Shown in pieces: positions 1 through 8,618 of a DNA stretch of 32,462 bases. Numbering within the stretch: position 1 is the first letter of the stretch; every line of letters starts with the position of its first letter. Both the position numbers and the translations under genes were made by a program. Where the stretch lies: the NCBI RefSeq assembly GCF_000739015.1, contig NZ_JPUG01000024.1, positions 1 to 32,462 of the forward strand. Direction: 5' to 3'. Source of the stretch: Microvirga sp. BSC39. GTDB taxonomy: Bacteria > Pseudomonadota > Alphaproteobacteria > Rhizobiales > Beijerinckiaceae. The notes below the pieces were generated by a model. It ran no database searches. It had not been told where the DNA came from and worked only from the letters and a program-made list of their open reading frames with translations.

Positions 1-2
1 TG

Positions 3-506
3 GCATGGCGGTGTGCGCGCCTGATCATCGCGCAACTTGAGGAGGCCCAAGTCCGGGTTGCTGAGGCTGAGCAGGAGATCCTGGCCTGGCATCGCACGAA
101 TGAGGTCAGCCAGCGCCTGGAGACGATCCCCGGCGTCGGCATCATCACGGCCAGCGCCCTTGCGGCCACCATTTCGGATCCGCGCTCCTTCCGCTCGGGC
201 CGCCACCTGGCCGCCTGGATCGGCTTGGTGCCACGCCAGAGTGGGACAGGCGGCAAGGTGCGGCTCGGGCACATCTCCAAAGAAGGAGATCGATATCTGC
301 GCCGGCTTTTGGTGCTCGGGGCCACGACACTCTTGCGGCATGCCCGCGGCAAAGCCTCAGCGGCTGCGGGATGGATCAACGCGCTCTTGGCCCGCCGCCC
401 AGCCGGCATTGTCAAGGTCGCCATTGCCAACAAGTTGGCTCGGGTCGCCTGGGCCGTCTTGCAGGGCAACCAGGGTTATCGCGCTCCGGCTGCTGCGGCC
501 GCGTAA
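3..506 (+). CDS. IS110-family transposase, C-terminal part (cut by window edge)
   Basis: The frame is open from the first bases to TAA at 504-506, so the N-terminal RuvC-like half lies outside the window. What remains is the IS116/IS110/IS902 (Transposase_20) region: the helix-hairpin-helix-like stretch LETIPGVGIITASALAA, then RHLAAWIGLVPRQSGTGGK, GHISKEGDRYLRRLL and ANKLARVAW near the end. In this family the C-terminal half carries the conserved serine and works with the DEDD N-terminal half to move a circular intermediate. The protein clearly differs from the second IS110 copy at 7.1-8.2 kb, so these are two separate elements. No lesion is visible in the part present; activity cannot be judged without the N-terminus. 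Confidence 0.88.
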   Translation, partial: AWRCARLIIAQLEEAQVRVAEAEQEILAWHRTNEVSQRLETIPGVGIITASALAATISDPRSFRSGRHLAAWIGLVPRQSGTGGKVRLGHISKEGDRYLRRLLVLGATTLLRHARGKASAAAGWINALLARRPAGIVKVAIANKLARVAWAVLQGNQGYRAPAAAAA

Positions 507-780
507 GCTGCCTCCGGAGCCGGATGAGAGGTTTGCAAGGTTGGTGGAGGTGGTGATGGTGTGATGACGAACCGGTCGAGCCGGGGATCAGACAAACCCG
601 TGATAAGCCGTTGCGCTCTGACGCAGCATAAATGTTGGGGAGCTGATCCGCGAACTTCATCAAGGCCCGCGGTCATGAGGCCGCATCACAAGGCCGAACA
701 CATGGCTGCCCACGACCAGATCGTCGAAACACCAAAATCCCCTTGCCACGCAGGCGCCGTCCACACATGGCTTATCGGGA
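507..780. other. Gene-poor flank of the IS110 element
   Basis: No convincing gene is seen. The stretch probably holds the 3' non-coding end of the IS110 element, which lacks long terminal inverted repeats, so its boundary cannot be fixed here. A small inverted repeat, CCGG-TCGAG-CCGG, lies near 571-583. Confidence 0.3.
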
Positions 781-1029
781 TTACGCCCCCCATGGCGAAA
801 GCTGCTCCTGGCCGAATATGTGCTCACCAGGTGCCGCTACACGGTCGAGCTCTCGTCTAATGGCTTGCGCCGTTTGGGTCCTGATGCCAGCGAACTGCTC
901 AAGCTGACCAGCAACAGCCCTGAGCTGGCTCAGGGAGCCGATGCTCTCTCGATGGAGCACTTCCCAGGCGAGCCGAGGTAAATAGAGACCCTCAATGGTC
1001 CCTGCGTAGGTTTCAGAATGATCGGACAT
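781..1029 (-). CDS. Small helix-hairpin-helix-like protein, 82 aa
   Basis: The ATG at 1029 has an AGGAG ribosome-binding site about 8 nt upstream, which supports this as a real gene. No named family is recognised. The core AWEVLHRESIGSLSQLRAV followed by LEQFAGIRTQTAQAIRRELD resembles a helix-hairpin-helix, the small DNA-backbone-binding fold in which hydrophobic-G-hydrophobic-G lies between two helices. A second, degenerate copy of the same protein lies just upstream at 1169-1403, sharing roughly half its residues over the core. Both, with the 51-codon ORF at 1409-1564, run on the minus strand and could be one transcription unit. Function unknown; the DNA-binding idea is inference from the motif only. 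Confidence 0.6.
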   Translation of the reverse strand: MSDHSETYAGTIEGLYLPRLAWEVLHRESIGSLSQLRAVAGQLEQFAGIRTQTAQAIRRELDRVAAPGEHIFGQEQLSPWGA

Positions 1030-1168
1030 ATGCAGCTCCTGAGCCTTGAAGGCGGGAGCGCGCGCATCTCTCAGCCGCCGGTGCCTGGATCAGTTCCTGC
1101 CGGCGATAGATCATCATACACCCTCACAGAGGACACAACCAGCACAGTCCTAAAGGGCATTCTGCGGA

Positions 1169-1403
1169 TTACACATCCCTTGAGCCTGATGAGGAACAGG
1201 GAGACCGGGCATCAAGGAGGGCGATACGACCAAGCTCGACCCTGATCGCCAGGGCTGTCTTTGCCCCAACGCCTGGGAACCGCTCGATCCGGTCTGCAAT
1301 CGCGGCGAGCTGGGGGAGCGTCGTAATGTTCTCCCTATGCAGTACGTTCCAAGCGCTGAGCGGCAGACGCAGACCTCGAATGGGCCCTCGCAGTCTTCAT
1401 AAA
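1169..1403 (-). pseudogene. Decayed paralogue of the 82-aa HhH-like gene
   Basis: In the minus frame ending at TAA 1169-1171 one reads AWNVLHRENITTLPQLAAIA and then IERFPGVGAKTALAIRVELG, clearly homologous to the downstream 82-aa protein. FPGVGAKTA matches the helix-hairpin-helix consensus better than the intact copy does. The frame has a TGA just upstream of LRGPIRGL and no start of its own. A potential start (ATG at 1401-1403, MKTA) lies in another frame, so a single-base change near 1390 probably separates start and body. It begins a few bases after the stop of the 51-codon ORF. The pair looks like a tandem duplication with one copy degenerating. Confidence 0.55.
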
Positions 1404-1408
1404 GCCCG

Positions 1409-1564
1409 TTATGCATCTGCCTTCACCTTATGGTTTGATGACTGGTTCATGCGAGATCGGAAGCGGGCAAGGACAGCCCGGATATGCACCGCAACGCGTG
1501 CGGCCTGCGCGTCCTCGATCAAGGTCGCCGTGCTGGTCAGGAAATTGGGTGGGCGATGAGGCAT
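1409..1564 (-). CDS. Small hypothetical protein, 51 aa
   Basis: The start chosen is ATG at 1564, preceded by CGGAG about 7 nt upstream; an upstream GTG at 1594 would add ten residues. The protein runs from MPHRPPNFLTSTATLIEDA, through the basic amphipathic segment ARVAVHIRAVLARFRSRMNQ, to KVKADA. No family is recognised. It sits first in the minus-strand group, directly before the HhH-like remnant, and downstream (minus sense) of an AT-rich region with a promoter-like sequence. The basic helix would suit nucleic-acid binding, but that is speculation. Confidence 0.4.
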   Translation of the reverse strand: MPHRPPNFLTSTATLIEDAQAARVAVHIRAVLARFRSRMNQSSNHKVKADA

Positions 1565-1701
1565 CGATGCGCTCCGCAACACAGGCGGGAGCACACGGCT
1601 CTCTCAGTCGCCAACAGCCTGTGAGGCACAAGTCAGCGATTGATCATACATGCGCCTCTATGGAGCGCATTACCATGGCAGTTTCATAATAGGTAGATTT
1701 A

Positions 1702-1727
1702 ATTATACCTCAAATATTTATTGTCAA
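1702..1727 (-). promoter_or_regulatory. Promoter-like TTGACA / TATAAT boxes in an AT-rich island
   Basis: On the minus strand TTGACA (1727-1722) is followed by TATAAT (1707-1702), both perfect sigma-70 hexamers, although the 14-nt spacer is shorter than the usual 17. They lie about 140 nt upstream of the small minus-strand genes. An AGGTA/TACCT inverted repeat (1691-1710) overlaps the -10 box and could be an operator. The surrounding 1680-1830 stretch is much richer in A+T than the rest of the window. Confidence 0.4.
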
Positions 1728-1832
1728 AATGCCGCATAGTTTACGAACATAAACAAGTGACCTAGCAGCTTTTATGTGCGCACGTGATCTCTATCGGATT
1801 TGTTTTATTTGTCCCTACGGATCCGGAAACTT

Positions 1833-1857
1833 AAAGCGCCCGCTTATGACGGGCGTT
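1833..1857. terminator. Short GC hairpin, possible bidirectional terminator
   Basis: CGCCCG and CGGGCG are separated by 7 nt, and flanking AAA/TTT extends the stem. A T-rich stretch follows on the plus strand, and CTTTAAGTTT follows on the minus strand. No gene ends immediately upstream on either strand, so its client is unclear. Confidence 0.4.
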
Positions 1858-1974
1858 TCCTTTGCTTCGACTTTTGCCATTTGTATTCCATAAATTGCCC
1901 TACCTGAAATTCTCGTCGTAAGCCGTTGACGGATATAGCACGCAACGCCCTCCAGGCTCGATAGCTCTCCTTCT

Positions 1975-2075
1975 GGCACGAGGCTGACCTTAGACGAACT
2001 TCCGCACTGCTGGGGTAAGCGGACCTTCGCACCGACATCCGCTACTGCTCAGTTTGACCCGAAGGCGACATTCGC
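1975..2075 (+). repeat. Dispersed ~100 bp repeat, copy 1
   Basis: This is homologous, without large gaps, to 4709-4809 and 12877-12968, all in the same orientation. Shared landmarks are GGCACG, ACCTTAG, CTTCCGC, AGCGGACCTTCG, ACATCCGCTACT, TTGACC and ACATTC. Alternating TCCGC / GCGGA / TCCGC blocks could form mutually exclusive hairpins. This copy ends about 140 nt upstream of the cyclase start at 2216. Confidence 0.75.
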
Positions 2076-2215
2076 ACCCTTCTGATCCGTTCGGCATCTG
2101 CCAGGTGCAGATTTGCGGGTTCCTGTTTGAGCACGAACTTGACCTACCGTGCCTACGAAAGCTTAGTCCTCTATACTCGTCCTTCGATGCTGGTTGCGGA
2201 AGAACCGGGGACCCC

Positions 2216-4108
2216 TTGTCAACAGAGCATGTGGACCGGCGATTGATGGCGATCCTGGCGGCTGATGTCGCCGGCTACAGCCGTCTTATGGGCACCGATG
2301 AGGAAGGCACGCTAGCCCGCTTGAGGGAGCTCCAGCATGCTATTGTCGAGCCTAGGATCGCCGATCACCGTGGGCGTATCGTCAAGACCACCGGCGACGG
2401 GATCCTGGTCGAGTTCGCCAGTGTCATTGAGGCTGTGCGCTGCGCCGTCGAGATCCAACGCGGTATGGCCGAGCGCAACGCCATCGTGCCGCGCGGCAGT
2501 CGCATCGAACTTCGTATCGGCATTAATGTCGGGGACATCATCATTGAGGACGGAGACATCTTCGGGGATGGTGTCAATGTGGCTGCCCGCCTGGAGGGAC
2601 TTGCGGAGCCCGGCGGCATCTGCATCTCAGGACGCGTGCAGGAGGACGTCGACGGCAAGATCGACGCCGCCTTCATCGACAGTGGGGAACACAAGCTCAA
2701 GAACATTGCGCGACCGGTGCGCGTCTTTCGCCTTCGCCTTAGCAGTTCCAGGCCCAAAGCACACATAGGCCGTCGAGGTGCAGTTTACTCGGCCTTGGTT
2801 GTCGCTCTCCTGCTCCTCCTTGGAGGACTATGGATCGCGCCACCCTTCCAACCGAACTTCTTTGGCAGCCTCGTCCCAGGCGCTCGACCAACCCAAACGG
2901 CCGAGATTGGTGCCAAACCCGTGCTCGCGGTTCTTCCCTTCGTGAACCAGGGTGGGGATGCGGCGCGAGACTATTTTGCTGACGGATTGACCCAGGATCT
3001 CATCAGCGCCCTGGGCCGATTTTCCACTATGACTGTAATGTCCTGGAATGCGGTGGCTCCCTACAAGGCCAAGCCTATAAGTCCTGGCGAAATCAGTCGT
3101 GCTCTTGGCGTCAGATACCAGGTTGAGGGAAGTGTCCATCAGACCAGCGACCGGGTGCGGGTCGCGGCCCAACTCGTCGATACGGATGGCCGGGTGTTAT
3201 GGTCTGCTCGCTTCGATGAGGCCTTTGCCAACGTCTTCGCCTTGCAGGACCAGATCACCGCCCAGATCGCGGGTGCGCTCGCCATCGGGATGGCAGAGAT
3301 CGAACAGCGCCGGGTGCTGGCGAAGCCGACCGATAATCTCCAAGCCTATGATTACGTGCTGCGGGCCAGACCCGCATTGCAGCGCCCCACGCGCTCAAAC
3401 ATCGTGGAGGCCCGCACGCTGCTCAGACGGGCCATTGAACTGGATCCCGGCTATGCTGCCGCTTACGCAGCCTTAGCCGAAACCTACCTCATCAGCACAG
3501 CGATGGGGTGGGCACAGTCACCGGTGGCATTCCTCAATCAGGCGGAGGGGCTGGCCAGCAGGGCATTAGACCTCAACGCATCAGAAGTGCGCGCTCGCAT
3601 CGTGCTAGGCCGCATTCACATCTTCCATCAGCGATACGAGCAGGCAAGGGCAGAGATGGATCGGGCTGTTGCCACGAACCCGAACGATGCGGATGGTCTG
3701 GCCGGCTACGGCAACATCCTTATGTGGCTTGGGCGGACCGATGCGGCCATTGAGGCCCTGGAGCAGGCACAGCGGATTAGCCTCGAACTCAATGCTCTTG
3801 ATCGTAACGCCCTCGGCCTCGCTTACTATCTCAGGGAACAATACCAAGCCGCAGCGGAGCAGGCGCAGATCAATCTCCGAGAGGTGTTGGGCGCGCACTT
3901 CAGCTACGCTCTGCTCGCAGCCTCATTTGCCCAACAGGGTCGATCTGAAGAGGCCGCAGGTGCCGCGGCCGCGCTCAAACGCCTTGACCCGATGTTTGAC
4001 CCACAAGCGTTCGGCAGCAAACTCCAGAACCCCTCCGATCTCGAACGGCTGCGCGATGGTCTCCGCAAGGCCGGGCTTTACGCCCCATCTTCGCCGGCTC
4101 AGCGCTGA
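2216..4108 (+). CDS. Class III adenylate/guanylate cyclase with TM, TolB-like and TPR regions, 630 aa
   Basis: Converts a nucleoside triphosphate to its 3',5'-cyclic monophosphate. TTG at 2216 gives the usual N-terminus (STEHVDRRLMAILAADVAGY); the open frame runs further upstream into the dispersed repeat, and GTG at 2231 is an alternative. The cyclase domain (about 8-175) keeps both metal Asp (D17, D61), the purine-contacting K57 and D114, N121 and R125. A transmembrane helix (189-208) follows, then a TolB-like region (235-360, PVLAVLPFVNQGG) and TPR-like helices (about 395-600). The predicted layout is a cytoplasmic cyclase with a periplasmic repeat region. The gene ends convergently with the YHS gene, overlapping it by 10 bp. 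AMP versus GMP specificity is unproven; the K/D pair favours ATP. Confidence 0.9.
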   Translation: MSTEHVDRRLMAILAADVAGYSRLMGTDEEGTLARLRELQHAIVEPRIADHRGRIVKTTGDGILVEFASVIEAVRCAVEIQRGMAERNAIVPRGSRIELRIGINVGDIIIEDGDIFGDGVNVAARLEGLAEPGGICISGRVQEDVDGKIDAAFIDSGEHKLKNIARPVRVFRLRLSSSRPKAHIGRRGAVYSALVVALLLLLGGLWIAPPFQPNFFGSLVPGARPTQTAEIGAKPVLAVLPFVNQGGDAARDYFADGLTQDLISALGRFSTMTVMSWNAVAPYKAKPISPGEISRALGVRYQVEGSVHQTSDRVRVAAQLVDTDGRVLWSARFDEAFANVFALQDQITAQIAGALAIGMAEIEQRRVLAKPTDNLQAYDYVLRARPALQRPTRSNIVEARTLLRRAIELDPGYAAAYAALAETYLISTAMGWAQSPVAFLNQAEGLASRALDLNASEVRARIVLGRIHIFHQRYEQARAEMDRAVATNPNDADGLAGYGNILMWLGRTDAAIEALEQAQRISLELNALDRNALGLAYYLREQYQAAAEQAQINLREVLGAHFSYALLAASFAQQGRSEEAAGAAAALKRLDPMFDPQAFGSKLQNPSDLERLRDGLRKAGLYAPSSPAQR

Positions 4109-4551
4109 AGGTTCTCAACCAATCCGCGGTTGTGGTTTGCCTTGGCGATGTTGTCAGCAAGGGATTGCTGGAAAAGGCGCGGTCCCTCAGGCGCTCCAAA
4201 GATGTAGAGCTTGCCATCGTTGATCAGCCAAGCCTTCGGATCGGCCTCAACGATCTGGCCCTTGGCGAGCGCCATGGCGCAGAAGTTGGCGAACTGTGGC
4301 GCATAGCGCACGGGATCGGCCTTAAAGATCTCCCTGTGCTCAGCGCGCGAGAAGCGGTAGCGGTGCTCATCCCACTCCAGTTCGAACTCTGGCAGCCCAG
4401 GGGTTGGTGTGCCTGCGGTAAAGTAGGCGACCGGATCGTAGCCCCTGATGGCGAGTGGCAGCCCGTCAAAGGCAAGGGTAGTAGACGCGAACAAGCCGGC
4501 TGCGACTAAGATAACGAGGCGAGTAACCTCCCGTCGTGAGGGATTATGCAT
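4099..4551 (-). CDS. Secreted YHS-domain protein, 150 aa
   Basis: ATG at 4551 has an AGGGAG site 7 nt upstream. The first 27 residues form a classical signal peptide (basic start, VILVAAGLFASTTLA, cleavage before FDG). The mature part fits secreted YHS proteins (COG3350 type): IRGYDPVAYFTAG, then the YHS signature FELEWDEHRYRFSRAEHREI, KADPVRYAPQFANFCAMALA and IFGAPEGPRLF. YHS domains are often linked to metal handling, but the secreted members have no settled reaction. The gene stands alone on the minus strand, converges on the cyclase with a 10-bp stop-stop overlap, and has dispersed repeat copy 2 about 150 bp upstream. Confidence 0.85.
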   Translation of the reverse strand: MHNPSRREVTRLVILVAAGLFASTTLAFDGLPLAIRGYDPVAYFTAGTPTPGLPEFELEWDEHRYRFSRAEHREIFKADPVRYAPQFANFCAMALAKGQIVEADPKAWLINDGKLYIFGAPEGPRLFQQSLADNIAKANHNRGLVENLQR

Positions 4552-4708
4552 GGCATCGCTCCCTTAGTTACCTGTTTAGCCGTTTGCCCTTCCAAATGGG
4601 CCGGATAGCCCAGGGCGGTAGCATGATTATACGCCCATGTGGGCGATTAGTGTTGTTAAATTTCAAGGATCAGGCAGCTATGGGCTGCCGGCAGCTTCGT
4701 CTGCTGCT

Positions 4709-4809
4709 GGCACGGAACTAACCTTAGCCGTACTTCCGCCCTACTGGGATGAGCGGGCCTTCGCACAGACATCCGCTACTACTCAGTTTGACCCCTTCCG
4801 GACATTCAC
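4709..4809 (+). repeat. Dispersed ~100 bp repeat, copy 2
   Basis: Closest match to copy 1; the block ACATCCGCTACT-CTCAGTTTGACCC is nearly identical. It lies 40 bp beyond the stop codon of the minus-strand cyclase at 4850-6562 and upstream of the YHS gene, so unlike copy 1 it is not in a cyclase leader. Confidence 0.75.
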
Positions 4810-4849
4810 GACCTGCTAGCTCGTGCTGGAAGCAGTACGATGTGGAGCC

Positions 4850-6562
4850 TCATGGAGGCAGTCCTGCATCTTCCAGCCGCCGCCGCAACTGCTGACGCAG
4901 CAACGGGTCACGATACCGCTCCTGAAACAGGAACCGCGACACTGTGAAGTTCGGCTTGCTCGCCATCGCCTCCTTGACGAGCTTGCCAGCGTCCTCTGGT
5001 CGGCTAAGTGCTATGAGCGCCGCGGCCCGATACAGGCGCGAGCGGAAGGTTTGGAACACGAGTTTGCCCAAAGCCTCCAGTGCCTCCCCATAGCGTCCCA
5101 GCGCATAGTAGGCGATGCCACGCTCCTCAATGCACCACACCGGAAGGAGAGGATCGAGAGCCTCTGCCTCCTCGACCAGTCTCAACGAAGTCTCACCGTC
5201 TCCCATGAACGTCGAGACGGCCGCACACCGGGCCTTGATGTAAGCGTCGGACGGGTTCAGCTCCATCGCCCTGCGCATCAGCGTCGCCGCCTGATCAAAG
5301 TCATTCTTCAGCAGCTCGAAGAAGGACGCAATCCGGTTGGCTTCGGCATCGCAAGGATCCAGTTCCAGTGCCCGGCGAATGTCGAGCTCACCCTCGGGAA
5401 AGCTGAACTCCGGAAGATCGGACGCCGCACAGACCCGCCAAGCGTAAGCCGCTGCGTAGTTCGGGTCCAGCTCAATGGCTCGGGTAAACCAATTCACCGC
5501 TTCTCGGGAGTGCTCTTCTAGCACCCCGCCAAGGCGATGGTGGTCGATCCCACGCAGCAGACACTCGAAGGCGGACATGTTCTCAGGCTGCTTGCGGCGA
5601 GCAGTGATCATGCCAGCATCTTCCATGCGGCCGAACACCGTCGCCGCGATCTTGGCTGCGGTTGTATCAAGCAGATCCAGGATCTCGGCAAAGGGACGAC
5701 CAATCTTGTCGCTCCAGACCACCGAGCCGCCGTCCGTTTCCGTCAGGGTAAGGCCAATCCGCACGTGATCGCCGATCTTCCTGACCTGGCCCTCCAAGAC
5801 ATAGCGAACGCCCAGGATGTTGCCGACCTTGACTGGATCAGGATTGGTGTCAGCAATGGCAAAGCTTGCACTGCGGGAGCTGACAAACAGGCGGCGGAAG
5901 CGGGCCAGCTCGACGATCAGCTCATCCGTCAGCCCTTCAGCTAGAAAGCGCTGGTCCTCGTCTCCGCCCATGACCCGGAGCGGCAAGACCGCGATGGAGG
6001 ATGAACGCTTCTCAACAGCAGCCTTTGTTCTCGTCGGCGCGGATTGCAGCCGGTGGCGTGCGATCTCCTCCCGAAACCGATAGACGCGAACCGGCCCCGA
6101 TAGGTTCTTGAACAATCGTTCGCCCAGGTTGTCAAAGGCAAAGGGTGAGTTGCGCCGGATGTTGTCGAAGAAGACCCCGCTGATGCAGATGCTGTCGGGC
6201 TCTGCCTCCTGTTGAATGCGTGTGGCAACGTTGACCCCGTCTCCCACGAGATCATCACCCCTGACCACGACGTCGGCGAGATGAAGCCCAAAGCGCAGTC
6301 TCAGCGGATCGTCCTCGGAGCCACCGGCAAGCGTATTGCGGATCTCAGCCGCGCAGCGGAGGGCATTGATGGGGCTGCTGAATTCCGCCAGGCAAGCATC
6401 GCCTGCCGTGTTGAAAACCCTGCCGCCGAGGGAGACAACCGTCTCCCGGATTAGCTTTTGGCAGCCTGCCACCAGGTCAGCAGTTTGCTCTTCGGCCTCT
6501 TCCATGAGGGACGAGTAGCCCACGATGTCGGCCACCATGATTGCGGCCAAGCGGCGCTCCAT
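4850..6562 (-). CDS. Soluble class III cyclase with TolB-like and TPR regions, 570 aa
   Basis: ATG at 6562 follows GGGAG by 6 nt. The N-terminal cyclase domain (1-170) has D12 in VADIVGYSSLM, D55 in NTAGDA, D104, N111 and R115 in GDGVNVATR. The Lys expected before the second metal Asp is Asn (N51), so substrate choice may be relaxed or altered. A TolB-like region follows (about 190-310, SIAVLPLRVMGG), then TPR repeats (about 345-540). No signal peptide or membrane helix is visible, so it should be cytoplasmic, unlike its neighbour at 2216. It stands alone in minus orientation, with repeat copy 2 just past its 3' end. The TPRs probably mediate protein contacts that set activity (inference). 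Confidence 0.9.
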   Translation of the reverse strand: MERRLAAIMVADIVGYSSLMEEAEEQTADLVAGCQKLIRETVVSLGGRVFNTAGDACLAEFSSPINALRCAAEIRNTLAGGSEDDPLRLRFGLHLADVVVRGDDLVGDGVNVATRIQQEAEPDSICISGVFFDNIRRNSPFAFDNLGERLFKNLSGPVRVYRFREEIARHRLQSAPTRTKAAVEKRSSSIAVLPLRVMGGDEDQRFLAEGLTDELIVELARFRRLFVSSRSASFAIADTNPDPVKVGNILGVRYVLEGQVRKIGDHVRIGLTLTETDGGSVVWSDKIGRPFAEILDLLDTTAAKIAATVFGRMEDAGMITARRKQPENMSAFECLLRGIDHHRLGGVLEEHSREAVNWFTRAIELDPNYAAAYAWRVCAASDLPEFSFPEGELDIRRALELDPCDAEANRIASFFELLKNDFDQAATLMRRAMELNPSDAYIKARCAAVSTFMGDGETSLRLVEEAEALDPLLPVWCIEERGIAYYALGRYGEALEALGKLVFQTFRSRLYRAAALIALSRPEDAGKLVKEAMASKPNFTVSRFLFQERYRDPLLRQQLRRRLEDAGLPP

Positions 6563-7102
6563 GCCGAGCTCCCAGGGTTAAGGCTGTGTTGGCTCCTGCT
6601 TCCCTGCGGGACAGAGGCAGAAGCTCATAGCCGCTTGATCAGCTTACGCTTTGGTAGCGGAAAGAGCGAGCCATCTCAGGTGCTCGACATCCGGCTGCGT
6701 GGCTGTGACCCGGTAGACAGAAACTTAGCTGTTAAGCATCGAATGACCGCTCCTGGCACTCTTGAGACGTTAACCCGAGGGCAGCAATCCTCACGTAACC
6801 GGACGTTCCGAAGGAGCCAGGAATTTCAGTGCGTGACCCTGATGTATGGACCGGCCGTGCGTCGCAAGGGAATTCGGGATGTCGAGGTTGGTCTTGCGCT
6901 AATGTATCCGGCCCATGTGGAGCGATTGCTCCTGGCCATCATGGATATCCGCGCACACTGGTTCTCATTAGCGGATCGGCCCCTTCGGCCATCAGGGTCA
7001 CCAGAGCACCAATGCGACGGCGCGACCGTTCTCCATCTCGTCTTCCTCTCGCAGACCTCGGCGAGTTCAGGCGGCTGATGCAGGGGAGGGCCCTTGTCGA
7101 TC
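6563..7102. other. Gene-poor stretch between cyclase and IS110
   Basis: The only frames here are weak shadow ORFs on both strands. The part nearest 7102 is probably the 3' non-coding end of the minus-strand IS110 element; the part nearest 6563 should hold the cyclase promoter, which I cannot pinpoint. Confidence 0.35.
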
Positions 7103-8155
7103 CTAACCTGCCGCAGCCGCTGTCCGTGGTTCATAGGTGCGGTTCTGGCTCAGCACGCTCCAGGCAATCCGGGCCAGCTTGTTGGCCAGAGCCGCCGCGA
7201 GCACATTGTGGTGCAGACGGGTCGAAGCAGCCGTGAGCCAGTTGCCGAAACTGTGTTGGCGCCACTTCGCCGGCCAGAGCAGCAGCACGCGGGCGGCCTG
7301 GATCAACAGAGATCGCAGGTAGCTGTTGCCGCGCTTAGACAGACGGCCCAGCACGGTTCTGTCTCCGTTGGAGATCTGACGCGGAACCAAGCCGAGCCAA
7401 GCTCGAAAGTCACGTCCCCGGCTGAACGCAGCTCCGTTGCCAATGCTGGCCACCATGGCACTAGCGATGATCGGTCCCACACCCGGAACGCTCATCAGGC
7501 GCTGGCAGGCCTCGTCGGCGGCCACGAGGGCTTCGATCTCGCCAGTCACTGCATCGATGCGTTCGTCGAGATGATGCCAGTCCTGCATCAGGCCCTCGAT
7601 CATGTGCGTCATACGCGGCGTGAGCACGTCCGTTCGCTAGGCCAGAATATCCGGCAAAGCCTGACGCAGCGAGCGCAGCCTCTGGCGCACCGCAATCCCG
7701 CGCTCCAGCAGGAAAGCACGGATCTGGTTAATCACGGCTGTTCGCTGACTTACCAGCCGCGAGCGAACACGATGAAGAGCTTGCAGGTCGAGTTGCTCGA
7801 CGCTCTTGGTGGGCACGAAGCGCATGGTGGGGCGGAGCACCGCCTCGGCGATGGCTTCGGCATCGCGGAAGTCGTTCTTGTGGCTTTTGCGGAAGGGTGA
7901 CACGAACTGCGCCGGGATCAGCTTCACATCGTGGCCGAGGGCCAGCAACTGACGGCTGAGATGATGGGAACCGACACAGGCTTCCATGCCGATCAGGCAG
8001 GTTGGCATGTTGGCCAGCCGTGCCTCGACCTGGCCACGGGAGAGCTTCTGGCGCAGGACAATGGCCCCACGGGCGTCCAGGCCGATCAGGTGGAAGCTGT
8101 TCTTGCCGATGGCGATCCCAAGAGTGGCAACGTGCTGAAGCGGAGCTGTAGGCAT
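7103..8155 (-). pseudogene. IS110-family transposase, interrupted by an in-frame amber codon
   Basis: ATG at 8155 begins the DEDD half: LGIAIGKNSFHLIGLDARG, MEACVGSHHLSRQL and KSHKNDFRDAEAIAEAV. TAG at 7637-7639 stops it after residue 172 (ALPDILA), but the same frame continues unbroken into the Transposase_20 half (SVPGVGPIIASAM, FRAWLGLVPRQ, GRLSKRGNSYLRSLL) to 7103. One substitution, for example CAG to TAG, explains the break. The first catalytic Asp, normally in GIDIGKN, is also Ala (GCC, residue 15). Two independent defects make this copy almost certainly inactive unless supplied in trans. Element ends are not resolved because IS110 lacks clear terminal repeats. Confidence 0.88.
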
Positions 8156-8335
8156 GGCTCAGATCCTCGTGCTGGGCGCCCCCGATGAAGGGTGCGCCGG
8201 TAAGCACGGCCGGTCCATCCCATTAGCGGCCGTTCCGTCGAATGGCTTGGTCAGGCACCGAATGCTATTCTACCCTTGGCAGCCAGACAGATTGGAAGCA
8301 TAGTCTCCGCATAAACCACAAGGGGAGTTGCCAAA

Positions 8336-8509
8336 ATGGCAGATCGTGACCTCGACCTGGTGAAGGCAGCCTTGTCCGAACTATCCCGGCTCAAGGGTGC
8401 TGCTGACGACTCAACCCATATCCTGACCCGGCTTTACGCCGCGGCTCTGGAAGAATGGGCCGGGCTCTTGGAGATGGATCCCCGTCAGCTCAGCAGGATG
8501 ATCCCATAG
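8336..8509 (+). CDS. Small hypothetical protein, 57 aa
   Basis: ATG at 8336 is preceded by GGGGAG 8 nt upstream. The product begins MADRDLDLVKAALSELSRLK and continues with a mostly helical, Leu/Ala-rich stretch ending LLEMDPRQLSRMIP; it is acidic overall and has no membrane helix. No family is recognised. It lies alone between the IS110 element and the convergent amidohydrolase gene. The good ribosome-binding site and amphipathic pattern suggest a real small gene, but no function can be offered. Confidence 0.5.
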   Translation: MADRDLDLVKAALSELSRLKGAADDSTHILTRLYAAALEEWAGLLEMDPRQLSRMIP

Positions 8510-8618
8510 GCAGGCCATCCAGCCCCTAGCGTGGACACTGGCGACAATCCCGGGCTACGACCCAAAGCAGCCCTACGAGCGATGTCTCGTGAGGTTCGAG
8601 GGAGCGGATCTATGATGG

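Noticed and set aside
2054..2215. Upstream extension of the first cyclase from TTG at 2054
   Set aside because: The extension starts inside the dispersed repeat, has no homology-like content, and the family N-terminus begins at 2216.
4823..5521. 232-codon plus-strand open frame
   Set aside because: Antisense to the TPR region of the cyclase at 4850-6562; no ribosome-binding site or motif.
6826..7134. 102-codon minus-strand frame downstream of IS110
   Set aside because: No start signal or motif; probably the non-coding end of the element.
7094..7900. 268-codon plus-strand open frame
   Set aside because: Antisense to the IS110 transposase, whose family motifs are unambiguous on the minus strand.
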